This document shows, one piece after another, positions 1 through 9,226 of a stretch of 64,000 nt of DNA. A model generated the notes under the pieces. It was given only the letters and a program-made list of their open reading frames with translations, did no database searches and was not told where the DNA came from. Origin of the DNA: Zarea fungicola (lineage: Eukaryota; Ascomycota; Sordariomycetes; Hypocreales; Cordycipitaceae); the NCBI GenBank assembly GCA_900169235.1, contig FWCC01000474.1:1-64000 (forward strand), written 5' to 3'. The stretch's first letter is position 1. The number at the start of each line of letters is the position of its first letter. The position numbers and the translations under genes were made by a program.

Positions 1-26
1 AACTGCCTCTCATAACGTGACATTAG

Positions 27-255
27 CATCGACATTGGGAAAGCGCCACGAAGCAAATGCCAAAATCAAGGTGGAGAGAATTGCTGTATTTCTTGGTCGA
101 GTTACAACGTCCAGGCAGGTTTCTTCCGTTCAACTTGGGTCAACTGTAATGCTGCAGTGCATCAGCAGGGACTTCAGCGTGCGTCTTGTGAGGGTGACAG
201 TGACACGACCGGTGGCGACATTTGCCTCAGTAACCGCGCTAAGGGATGCACTTAG
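27..255 (+). CDS. 3' end of a secreted WD-like family protein (partial, cut by window edge)
   Basis: Reading frame 1 ends at a TAG at 253-255 and encodes a Cys-rich C-terminus containing GGENCCISWSS and, at the very end, CLSNRAKGCT. Both blocks match the complete paralogue at 4118-4648 (GGGKCCVSWSS and CVSNRPNGCT), so this is the same family. A TAA in frame at 13-15 and an AG at 25-26 suggest that the exon starts at about 27 after an intron whose donor lies outside the window; a broken copy is the alternative. The family is annotated in fungal genomes as 'WD-like domain' secreted proteins of unknown function (from memory). Signal peptide and N-terminus are not visible. Confidence 0.5.
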
Positions 256-1453
256 TCTCTTGGTCACCTTTTGATATACTAATGCCTATCAGTTACTATA
301 TTACAAGGCATTCAGTCCACCCGTGGATAGATAGCTTAAGTGCGCAATGCACGGTGTTTGTTGGGGCACCGGCGAAGGAAGCGCGGTTGACTGGCTGTGG
401 CGGCTTAAAAGTACATGACAGGGCCACCAGTATATAGCTGCGAGCTGGATTCGACCCCGAAGGGAGGAACCAGCCATAGTTTCTAAACCTGCATAGGACC
501 TACCCGCACGTACTATGATATGAATACAAGCACTCTCTTTTATTGCTTCCTCACACACACATTACCAAGGAAGAATTTCTACCAGTATTTTATAGTGCAC
601 AGGAAGCTACTATTACTACAAAAAATAATGCCCTTGTAGTTTCTGTGGTGCTAAAATGCAGCTTTTAGTCTTCCATATGTTATTTTACAATTAGATGTAA
701 CATTATAGACGCCTTCGCCTCCTAGGACCTCTAATGGACTTGCACTTCCCTAGCTTCTGCGAACGCCTAACAACCTAATAGAGGCTTAATTTTACATGGA
801 ATATATTCAAAAAAGCATCAGTAGCCACTAAAGCAGTTTAGTAGTAAAAATTACTCAGAGCCTAATATAAACACATAAGTATATAATAAAGGCTCTATAA
901 TAGATAGTCCTTTATAAGACTATGTAAGGAGCTAAAGGTGCTAAATGATTAACTTTCTTAGTGTTAGTATACTAAGAAAAAGTACGTAAAGACTAGAGTT
1001 GTTCTACTATTGTTAATACAAGGCTACGATTGGCAAATTTACTGCGAGTAAGTCGCGTAGGCCTGAAAGAAATCCCAGCTCCGTACGTGAAATGCTTTGG
1101 ACAATATAATTGGCCGGAAACTCCGACAACTCAAAATTCCTGCGAGTGCCCAATGATTAGCTCTGCGCCCAGGCATATTAATTGGCTGTAATAGGCCGAG
1201 GAGTGGACTCTAATAGGTTACTGTAACAAAGTAGGGACTAGGCTGGAACTCACTGGCGCAGTCGATTTTGTTAGAGTTAGCATTACTAGCCAATCATAGA
1301 GCATTACTATAATGCCCTAGTATTTCTGCAATATATATAATATTATACGGTTCATCCTATCTTATACGAAACTTGGTAACCTGTTAATACGGGCTCGATA
1401 TTTACAGAGACCTTGTTTGCTTCTATCAACTACATTGCTCCCCTGCTGCCAAT
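256..1453. other. AT-rich intergenic DNA
   Basis: I see no coding exon that can be supported. Long stretches, especially 590-1010, are TA-rich with stop codons in all frames, as expected of old repeat DNA degraded by RIP-like mutation. No recognisable transposon domain remains. Confidence 0.5.
1331..1341 (+). promoter_or_regulatory. TATA-like element upstream of the KP4-like gene
   Basis: The run ATATATATAAT lies about 115 bp before the start codon at 1454. The leader between is pyrimidine-rich, as is usual for highly expressed fungal genes. Confidence 0.3.
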
Positions 1454-2094
1454 ATGCAACTCTTCATCACCATCACCGCTCTGGCCTCAACTGCCACCGC
1501 TCTCGGTATCAACTGCCGTGGTTCTGGTTCCTGCCCCGTTGCTGCGGGTAATTTAAAGTCAATTCAGTATTTGGTTAATGGGGTCGACGACAATAAAAGA
1601 TACTACAGCGGACAACAGGTATGTGCTAACACTGCTAATTTTTTAAATATTATCCTGTCGAGAATTACGAACCCTAGCTTGGCAATGAGCCCATTTTTTA
1701 ATTCAAAACACCAAATATTAGGCTACTTGTGACTGCAATTCTTAGTTCACCAAGGCACCTGTGCAATGAACAAAGGGCTAATCGAGAGCTCCCAAAAACT
1801 AGATTGCCTGCACCAGTGCTACCGGCACCAGCAACCCAGCGCGTGGCGGGCTCTGCGCTATGATACAGAATGGTGCAAGCGCTACTGGCGCGCAGGTCAA
1901 GCAATATGTTCAGGCGCTATTAGACCATCCGGTAAGTAGTTATCCTTGTTTATATTGGAGGCTACTTTTCATTCGCCAATACTACAATATAGTGTAACAA
2001 GTGCGGAAGCGTTCCCACTGATGGTAAAGATGTAAGCAACGGTGAGCTTACCGTTAACTATGTCGACAACCCATGTGGCTGGAGGCTTTGCTGA
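1454..2094 (+). CDS. KP4 killer-toxin-family secreted protein (three exons)
   Basis: Exons are 1454-1618, 1803-1931 and 1993-2094; both introns are phase 0 with GTATGT and GTAAGT donors, and the product is 131 residues, the usual size for fungal KP4-like proteins. A signal peptide of about 17 residues is followed by GINCRGSGSC, the hallmark N-terminus of this family. Exon 2 carries GGLCAMIQN and exon 3 CNKCGSVPTDGKDVSNGEL, both typical. Cysteines are retained and no internal stop occurs in the spliced frame, so it looks functional. KP4 toxins of Ustilago virus origin block calcium channels; the chromosomal fungal homologues are thought to act in antagonism or plant interaction, and the role here is inferred only. 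Neighbours are other secreted Cys-rich proteins. The first intron (184 nt) is long for this locus. Confidence 0.85.
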
Positions 2095-2680
2095 AAGTAG
2101 GGGTTTGAGATTGATGAGTCATGAAGTGGAAGGGCGCAGGAGCACAGGTTCAAGATAGAAGCGTAGTATAAAAATGAAGAGGAAAATTGAATTATTCCGG
2201 TGGAGGACTGTATGTAGCTCCCATCGTGGATTCGCACCCTGTAGATTTAAGCCAATCCTGGAATGAGATCGTAGGTGTCTTAGGGTACATAGCTGCTAGC
2301 GCAATTAAGGCTTGCCACGCCAAGTTTTCTATAGTAGTAATCGCCATTCCTGGCTTCAGCAGTTGTTTAAAAGTACAAGGCCTTTTTTGCCCATGACTGA
2401 AACTACCATTCACGAGAAACGGCGACAGTAGAGAAACTCTCTATGACAGGCAGAAATTTAATGCCAATGACTTATGGGCTTTATGAGTACCAGCTTAGCT
2501 TCAGAATGGATATATAGTATAGGCTTCTAGTTGCCCTCTTAGAATTCTTCACTGGGCGTAAGAAACTGAACGAATGTATCTAGCTATCGGTATTGTATAC
2601 CTCAAGTCTCGTGAAATAATTTAGCTAATCAGAGGCTAGCATTATTCCTTTCCTCACCTAAAGCGGCGCCGGTAGTTACA
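2095..2680. other. Intergenic, nothing supported
   Basis: Short overlapping open frames occur on both strands near 2190-2410, but neither has homology I recognise, a convincing start context or splice sites. Confidence 0.4.
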
Positions 2681-2981
2681 CTAAGTACAAGTAGCAAATC
2701 TCGACGACTGCGTGGTAATAATGCTACAAGCGCCACCAGCTACACCACATCGATTAGTGGCCACACACGGCGCCCATGCGCCTCCAATACCATGAGTACC
2801 AGCCGGCTGGTTAAAATTAGCGAATATAGTTCACCTAATACTCACAAAGGCTACTCACCGTGCAACGCTGATATAAATTCGAACATGTTCCATGTACAAT
2901 ACTAATAATCCCTCCGCCTCCGACTTGTGCACAACTGCTTCTGTAATAGAGAGCAAGGGCGATAACCGGGAACAGTTTCAT
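2681..2981 (-). CDS. Small secreted six-cysteine protein (two exons)
   Basis: Exon 1 is 2981-2859 and exon 2 is 2806-2681. The 52-nt intron has GTGAGT, an internal CTAAT branch-like site and CAG, in phase 0. The product is 82 residues: a signal peptide (MKLFPVIALAL and following, cleaved near Ala18), a Gly-rich linker, then six cysteines spaced C-x6-C-x13-C-x5-C-x6-C-x12-C, enough for three disulfides. The C-terminus is FATCT followed by TAG. I recognise no named family. Size, secretion signal and cysteine number fit a candidate effector or antimicrobial-type peptide (inference). It lies between a KP4-like and a WD-like secreted protein, which supports the secreted assignment. Neither exon exceeds 126 nt, so single-frame searches miss it. 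Confidence 0.6.
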
Positions 2982-4040
2982 GTTTGTGGGTATGACTTGA
3001 GGCTTACGGTATAATAGCGCTAAAGATTGCTTGATGAGCATGAAATGAGTAAAGGAGCAAAGGAGTTATGTTGGGGAACAATGCATTCTTATAAGGTCAA
3101 TGCCTTGCTAACGTTAATGTCGTTTATGGGTGAGTAACACTCAAATATCAGTGACGCATGGAGAATTTACTTTCCCAGCAGCATTGCAGTACACACTAAA
3201 ATACCGAGCAAGTCTAATTTCCGTAGCTAGGTACTTGTGATACATACCGAAAGGCAGCGTTAAAAACACCGATTCTCCAAACAACCAATCTGTACCGACT
3301 AGGATTACTCATCTGAAAAGACATGCCGGGGGGTAGGAATTAGCTGCCCTACGATTGGATAGATAGTACATCGCATCAGGACATTCTAGCCCTAGGGTAA
3401 TCATAATAACAGATGCAGTAGTCTGAGACAACTCTGCCTCTACTGATCACATGCCGGCATAGAATATTGTCAGACAAACTCAACATATCCACTCGGTATA
3501 TTATATCTAATCACAAAAAGCTTATAAAACATGACGCTGTCTTGGCTATTCCCAAGCATCAACAGTATATAGATGCCATCAGTAATTAACAAGACCTGTC
3601 TCCGTCATTAATTTGTGCCAAACAAAATGCGATGTCTACGACGCCATTATGCATCCCAATTGGACGAAAAGGACCGATACCCGCATCTGCTAATTCCTTT
3701 CTCGGTGTAAAAATAGCTTTACTATACTATGATATTACACCAAAATTGATAAAATGTTCCTGAACCATTGCCAGCAAGTCCTAGTGGTACTAGATTAACT
3801 GGAAGCTTTTTTAACATATACTATAAGCGTAGTAGACCACTAACGTGGAGATTTTGTGGCGCTTTGGTTAGAGAAGTTGCTTAGTAGCGACGCATTTGCA
3901 GCCTTCGAGCTCAAATGGTCAGTGTCGAAATGTCAATCGTACGCAGAGACCTAATGCCTTTTCACGACTATAAGTACAGGCTTAGGAGCTCCGTTGTGTT
4001 ATAATAACCCCATCAATTGGCATTCGCCTACAACCACCTA
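2982..4040. other. Intergenic, nothing supported
   Basis: AT-rich DNA with only short frames. It must contain the promoters of the flanking divergent secreted-protein genes, but I cannot assign a clear core element. Confidence 0.4.
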
Positions 4041-4105
4041 CTCAACTTCTCTGCTCAACTTCTCTGCTCAGCTTCTCTTCTCAACTTCGCTTCTCAACTT
4101 CGCTT
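4041..4105. repeat. Five tandem copies of a 13-bp CT-rich unit in the 5' leader
   Basis: Unit CTCAACTTCTCTG repeats at 4041, 4054, 4067, 4080 and 4093, with the later copies drifting to CTCAACTTCGCTT. The array ends 12 bp before the start codon of the secreted WD-like gene at 4118, so it is probably transcribed as the pyrimidine-rich 5' leader. Confidence 0.8.
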
Positions 4106-4117
4106 CTCAAGTATAAC

Positions 4118-4648
4118 ATGGCTCGCTTCATTACCTTTACTTCGGCCCTTTCAATGGCTTGTCTAGGCCTCACCATTACCCCAGCTAGCTCCGATCTCGA
4201 CGTGCTCGACGTTTGGAATCTCGAGCATGGTAATATCACTGCCTACGGGTACAAGGATGGAGAAATCCCCCAAGCCGCCGCCGAGGTTACAGCGCAAAAG
4301 CGATCCTGTAACGGTGGCTCAGTCAAGTGTAGCACGAGCCACCAAGCGGGACAGCAGCTTTGCGTCGGCCTTATTACTGCACTAGTTGGCGCTGTTGGTC
4401 AAAACCGCGTTAATAACTCTCCTCGTGCCTACTGCTACGAGGCAAGTGGCCAGGGTGGCGGGAAATGTTGTGTCTCTTGGTCGAGCGTTGTCAATGGACA
4501 ATTTCAAGATTTTGTAGACGCCGCGAGTGCCATTAGCAACACTTGCGGCGCCCAAAAAGGAGGGGTTTCTGGAGAAATCAAAGGGGCGCAGGTTCGTGAG
4601 TCGTGTACTAATGTGTGCGTTTCTAACCGCCCGAATGGTTGCACTTGA
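4118..4648 (+). CDS. Secreted WD-like family Cys-rich protein with Kex2-type site
   Basis: Single exon, 176 residues. A signal peptide (about residues 1-25) is followed by a propeptide of about 40 residues ending in AQKR, a Lys-Arg site expected to be cut by the Kex2 protease. The mature part, starting SCNGGSVKC, has ten cysteines including the adjacent pair in GGGKCCVSWSS, and ends CVSNRPNGCT. This matches fungal secreted proteins annotated as 'WD-like domain'; no biochemical function is established that I know of. It is a paralogue of the fragment at 27-255. A 13-bp tandem repeat forms its leader. Candidate effector or antagonism factor by context. Confidence 0.7.
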   Translation: MARFITFTSALSMACLGLTITPASSDLDVLDVWNLEHGNITAYGYKDGEIPQAAAEVTAQKRSCNGGSVKCSTSHQAGQQLCVGLITALVGAVGQNRVNNSPRAYCYEASGQGGGKCCVSWSSVVNGQFQDFVDAASAISNTCGAQKGGVSGEIKGAQVRESCTNVCVSNRPNGCT

Positions 4649-5122
4649 TGGATATATAACCTGGAAAAGCTTGGGGAGAGATAGCATTATCATGTACCTA
4701 TTACCTATAATGTTAAATTCAAATAGGATGCTAGTAATTTGAAAATATTATGTTAGCTCTCTGATCAGTGTATATGTTGTAACAACCGTGGTCCGTCGGC
4801 TCTGCTCGGCACTATATATACGCTATTATGTCTACTATTGTTGCTAGAATCGCTTCAATAGCCCAAGCCTTTTGCTCCGTGGCCTGACGGCATAGGCATT
4901 CGTCACAATAGGTTGCAAAGGTATTCATGCATGACTTGTTGATTAATGATTAATGATTATTGAATTTGTTCCCGAAGGTAACCTGCATTGGTATCAAATC
5001 CTCCTTATGTGAAGCCCATCTTAGTTGCTTAGTAGGAAGTCATTGGCTGTATCACTGGAATTTCATGGTACGAACTGAGTCTTGTTCTAATTTTAATGGG
5101 ATTTTAAGCCAGATTCTGCCTA
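4649..5122. other. Intergenic between convergent genes
   Basis: AT-rich sequence holding the 3' ends of the secreted WD-like gene and the AflR-type regulator. No gene is supported. Confidence 0.4.
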
Positions 5123-6127
5123 CTACTGGGGAAGAACCTCCACTCCATTGTGAAGAGTAGAGTCAACTTTGTCTGCACTTATCAACTCATTTAATGAATG
5201 GCCAACACATGCCGATGAAAACATCGTCTCCCAAGCGACAGCATACGCAGCCAACGTGTCATTGGCAATGTTTCCCCATATGCCCTTGAACAGTTTATAA
5301 GATCGGCAAACCATACAGTTCATGTGCATGTTCCAAACTCGTCGAAGGTCTTTCCCAATACCAAGATAAACAGTATTGTCGCCTTCAATTTCAGCGGCGC
5401 GAGCGTGCTCGCGTTGTAGCAGCAGTTCTTTCAACGCCGACTGGCATAAGCATGAACCATCGAGTGGTTTGTTAAATAAGTTTGGATATTCCTCTTCCCG
5501 GTATTGTAACTCTTCGATAATGTTTCCAACATTAGTTTGCCAAAAGATTCGATCATCGCCAGAGTTTGGAATAGCATCAAAGTTGAAGTCGGCGAAGGAT
5601 TGATAAGCGCCGTCACTCTCACTTGTGAATGAACAAGGTTCAGGTAAATCACTCGATTTTAGTGAGATGGCAGTATGGCGAGCCACGGGCACCTGCACCG
5701 TTGCATCTGGCGCATGGACCAAACTAGACGAGGTATTACTAACGACGGAATGCGGCGAGCTCGTAGACTCCTCTTTGTTGGCTTGATCTGGAAAGATGGC
5801 GGGTTTGTCCTGGGGCTCCTTCGAAAAGCTTTCGATAACGAGTAAATTAGGGGCATAGTCTCGCGCCATATTTGCAGCAATGGCGATTCGTTGAGCCTGC
5901 CCACTTTTTGCTGCGAATTGCCTTCTGGGTCTTCCTCTTGGGCGAGACAGCGCATAAGTGCAATTGTATCCCTGTTTCATACAGCGCGTGCAGAATGGGT
6001 GTCCACGACTGCACTTGACTCTTGCGGAATGACATGCGGCGCAGCTCCGGCTAGCTTTCAGCTCAGGCAGTGAGACGGGTGGCCTGTCCTCAGGCGGTGC
6101 CTCTATTACTTGGTGTAAGTCATCCAT
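5123..6127 (-). CDS. Zn(II)2Cys6 transcription factor, AflR type
   Basis: Single exon, 334 residues from the ATG at 6127; the frame is open further upstream but only with a GTG at 6175. The zinc cluster is at residues 29-56 (Cys29, 32, 39, 46, 49, 56: CAACHSARVKC then CTRCMKQGYNC), followed by the basic, AT-hook-like RPRGRPRR. The middle is Ser/Pro-rich. The C-terminal third (CLCQSALKELLLQREHARA and a CMVCRSYKLF block) resembles the AflR C-terminal domain found in regulators of secondary-metabolite clusters. It would bind CGG-type half sites in the nucleus. Its position at the edge of the enzyme cluster suggests a pathway-specific regulator, but its targets are unknown. Confidence 0.85.
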   Translation of the reverse strand: MDDLHQVIEAPPEDRPPVSLPELKASRSCAACHSARVKCSRGHPFCTRCMKQGYNCTYALSRPRGRPRRQFAAKSGQAQRIAIAANMARDYAPNLLVIESFSKEPQDKPAIFPDQANKEESTSSPHSVVSNTSSSLVHAPDATVQVPVARHTAISLKSSDLPEPCSFTSESDGAYQSFADFNFDAIPNSGDDRIFWQTNVGNIIEELQYREEEYPNLFNKPLDGSCLCQSALKELLLQREHARAAEIEGDNTVYLGIGKDLRRVWNMHMNCMVCRSYKLFKGIWGNIANDTLAAYAVAWETMFSSACVGHSLNELISADKVDSTLHNGVEVLPQ

Positions 6128-6278
6128 GGTCGACGTAGAAAAAAATTTATGTTTTATATAATGCTTTCTGTTCACATATACGCACAGGAATATGCTTCTT
6201 TTATGTTCATTCTAGAGCACGTGGTTAAAATCCCGGACTTATAGGCTACCGTACGTGAATGTAGCCTAAAAGGATCAG

Positions 6279-6286
6279 TATAAATA
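6279..6286 (+). promoter_or_regulatory. TATA box (TATAAATA)
   Basis: A TATAAATA element lies 46 bp upstream of the ATG at 6325 and is followed by a pyrimidine-rich leader, supporting transcription of the small four-exon gene there. Confidence 0.45.
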
Positions 6287-6324
6287 AGTCTCACTCATAA
6301 CCTATACTTTCTTCTCTCTCAGCC

Positions 6325-6916
6325 ATGGAAAATGGAGTCCAGACTTTGAATATCCGCGGTTGCCGAGTCATGGTTCGGTATGCTAAATCAGATGCGTCAT
6401 CTTTTTCTGGGATAACTACTACGCCTTAGATTCTTAGGCATTTGCCAACTGTGAGCACTGCTGAATGTAATTGGTGGAGCTTTAATTTAATGGGCAGTCT
6501 TCTTCTCCATATTGTAAAGTTAAACCAGAGTTAAACTTGATTCTGTCTCACACAGGGCGGAGTAGCCTCTGCCAATATTTCTAAAAAGACAAAGTATAGT
6601 TCTTGCTCAATATCGAACTACGCCAACACCGGCTCAATTAACTTAGCTCTGAGTCAGCGCCAGACACAGTGAGTGTCATAGAGCTCAGTACGACTGTGGG
6701 GTAGACTGCCGTGAGGACTGTATACAACAATTTTTCAGATTTGATCTTGGAATGTACAGTAGTAATACGCCACCAAGAATATTTGTTGCTTCCACGGTGA
6801 AGTGGTTTCATACAATATATCGCACCTCGGCCTTATCAAACCAGTGGCATGGGATGCCCGCCGCTGGTGAATGTTTGCTGTGGGTTCCGAGCCCAACCCG
6901 TGATCCAGATTACTAA
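6325..6916 (+). CDS. Hypothetical small protein (four exons, tentative)
   Basis: A model with exons 6325-6377, 6438-6513, 6556-6668 and 6739-6916 gives an uninterrupted 139-residue protein. All three introns begin with GT and end with AG and agree in phase (2, 0, 2). The second intron is only 42 nt, short for a fungus, which weakens the model. The product has no signal peptide or motif I recognise; the third exon is Ser/Asn-rich and the last contains a Trp/His-rich stretch. A consensus TATA box and CT-rich leader precede the ATG. It lies between the AflR-type regulator (divergent) and the second Zn2Cys6 factor. It could be an old gene remnant instead. Confidence 0.35.
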
Positions 6917-7890
6917 ACTATTAGTGCTTTAAGACTTAACTAGCTATTAGGTCATAATTTTTAAATTCTAAAATTTACTTTGTAATTTTTACATCCCGAC
7001 CTTCAGACCCCGCGGGCTAGGCAGGCGACGTTTTATTTGTCAGATGATTAGACCGAACTGACCGGGAGCCAGAATAACTTGTTGTATCGGCTATTATTTA
7101 CAACAAGTCCGCAATATTCGCCGCTTTTGCACTTGTAGCGGTAAATAGAGCTATTATGAACTATGAGAGCCGAGCTTGCTCTACAGACCATCTATATATC
7201 CCTGCTACACAAAAGAAAAAGTGCATTAAAGGGAAAATAATAAATCACAACTATTCTAAAGCACTGCCGACTTCTCCTCTATATTTCCGCGGCAGTTGGG
7301 ATCGGGAGTTTAGGGCTTAGCGTAAGCCAAAAAGGGTGCCTGCAGCCCTTTAGCCAACAGGGGAGTGATCGGATAAGGCTGTGACGGTAAGTCTAAACTG
7401 TAGGTGTAAAATTAGTTTAGATTTAAGCCCCACTGATGCGAGTTCTCTTACAGCTGTTTCTTTCTGATTATGGCCCGCAAAGTAATTGCTGGCTGTTTCA
7501 ACGGAGCGCCACGGCGATATAGAAATAGTGGACAAGAAAGATGCTTATATTGCCTCGGCTCCGGTATAGATTTGGCTGCGCCACTATATCCGATTAAAGT
7601 TAGTCTTATTGTTTAGTGGCTGCTTGTATAAGCGAAAAAGTAGATACAGCTACACATATTCCTAGGCTAAGCAGACGGAGCCGTAACATTGGGTTTGTGG
7701 TAGTTTAATTGCCAAGTATCTGGAAAGCAAACGCCGCATTGCAAAACCTCAAGCCCGCAGACGCTAGCATAGCTAACGGAATTAGCACCTGTAGCAACCA
7801 GATGTTTAGTTGGGAGCGACGGACATTATATGGGTCTACTCATTAATATCTTACGTGGAGTCTTATCAGTGGAATGCAGCAAATGGTACT
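6917..7890. other. Intergenic, AT-rich
   Basis: No supported gene. Apart from a short hairpin at 7077-7108, the stretch is AT-rich with many stops. Confidence 0.4.
7077..7108. repeat. Perfect 10-bp inverted repeat (hairpin)
   Basis: ACTTGTTGTA and its reverse complement TACAACAAGT are separated by 12 bp. It is not next to any recognised gene end; it may be a relic of a transposon end or a chance hairpin. Confidence 0.4.
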
Positions 7891-7948
7891 GATGCGACGG
7901 ATGCGACGGACGCTACGGATACTGCGGACGCTACAGATGCTGCGGACA
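7891..7948. repeat. GCTACGGAC-type minisatellite, copy 1
   Basis: Degenerate tandem 9-bp units such as GATGCGACG, GACGCTACG and GATGCTGCG. The same unit builds arrays at 13066, 20716 and 22777. This is the most diverged of the four. Confidence 0.75.
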
Positions 7949-9226
7949 TGCTCTCCCTTACGCCCAATAATGATCACTAATCTTATCAAGGTATTCATGT
8001 AAGAAATACCACACATGATCCAAAATGTGCTTGACCTTGCTGTGGCACTGGATACTGGGCGTGCTTCTCTGCATCCGACGGCAATTGTCAGCGCCATTAA
8101 CTTTGGCCCACCGACTCTTGAAGCGCAACAGCTTGAATGTCCATTTGCAAAAACTGAATGATATGCTTTGCGAAGCAAGAGTAAATGCCGCTGTTGTACC
8201 CCTTCAATTCTTTATTATCTTGTCCAGAACATATGCTGTAGCACCTTTGAGTCGGTTATTTTAGGCGGCAACGCCAGCGACGAAAGCTAACAAATAGCTT
8301 CCAAGTGGCTGCAACAAGCCACACCTAAGGCAGCCTCAATGCCAAGTGAGACGCAGGGCATCCATAACTTGATGAACTCAAAAGGTATCAGTCAACCCCG
8401 TGATACTGATCACCGAATCGGAGCCTTGCAGTTTCCAACACAAATAGGTACATGCATGAACACCCAAAAAGAAAAGCTGCAGATGGAAAATAAATTAGTG
8501 GCATAACATGACAATTGGTGTCCATGAAAAGGTAGTATGGTCAGTGACTATGTAGTATGTGAAACAAGGAATGCAGGAAAGAAATACGGGAAGGGTGCGT
8601 GCAACGCGCGTATCGATGAGAAACTGGAGCATTATAAGAACGGAAAAGTGCAGGGCAGAATGGTTATCTATAACATTGTATGTAAGCTTTTAAAAAAAAT
8701 CAATGTGAGCTCATTTTTAACCCTGTTGTTATTTAATTTCAAATATTTAACGATCCCAACTGCTCACGACTCCTACCGGCGCCTGCTTGACTATACAAGG
8801 CAAGTTTCTACCACAAGACCAACTTGGATGATGCCACCGCGTTGAAGCTCTCTATTAAACTTATTCATTCTCTGTTGGGCCTCTTTTTTCCAAGATATCT
8901 ACCATTTCTTCTCTATGAGAGTAAAACTACCTATCCCCTGTCTTTATAGCGCTGCGAGTTTCGAATACAGAGTTACCGGCCTTGTTTTGTCTAGTAGTGC
9001 AATTCCCTCTTCGCAGTTTGTAGTGGATTCAGTTGGTCGCGGAATTTTATTTTCCCATTTCCAGCTTTACGCCCATAAACAAGGAGCCTCTCAAACTTCT
9101 CCACCTGGGCTCAGTGTGTTAATACTGTCTTGCAAAAAACAATGACATAAAGGTGCAAGCGAGGCCTGCAGTTTAATCTATCCAAAATACACGCGTTCAT
9201 AGGCACAGACTAAACAATCCGTCAGA
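7949..9226. other. Intergenic with possible gene remnant near 8030-8160
   Basis: On the plus strand a frame at about 8030-8157 reads like protein (LDTGRASLHPTAIVSAINFG) but is closed by stops and has no start or splice structure I can support. The remainder up to the second Zn2Cys6 factor is AT-rich. Nothing else is recognised. Confidence 0.3.

Noticed and set aside
2187..2413. Overlapping frames on both strands after the KP4-like gene
   Set aside because: No signal peptide, splice sites or known motifs; probably chance.
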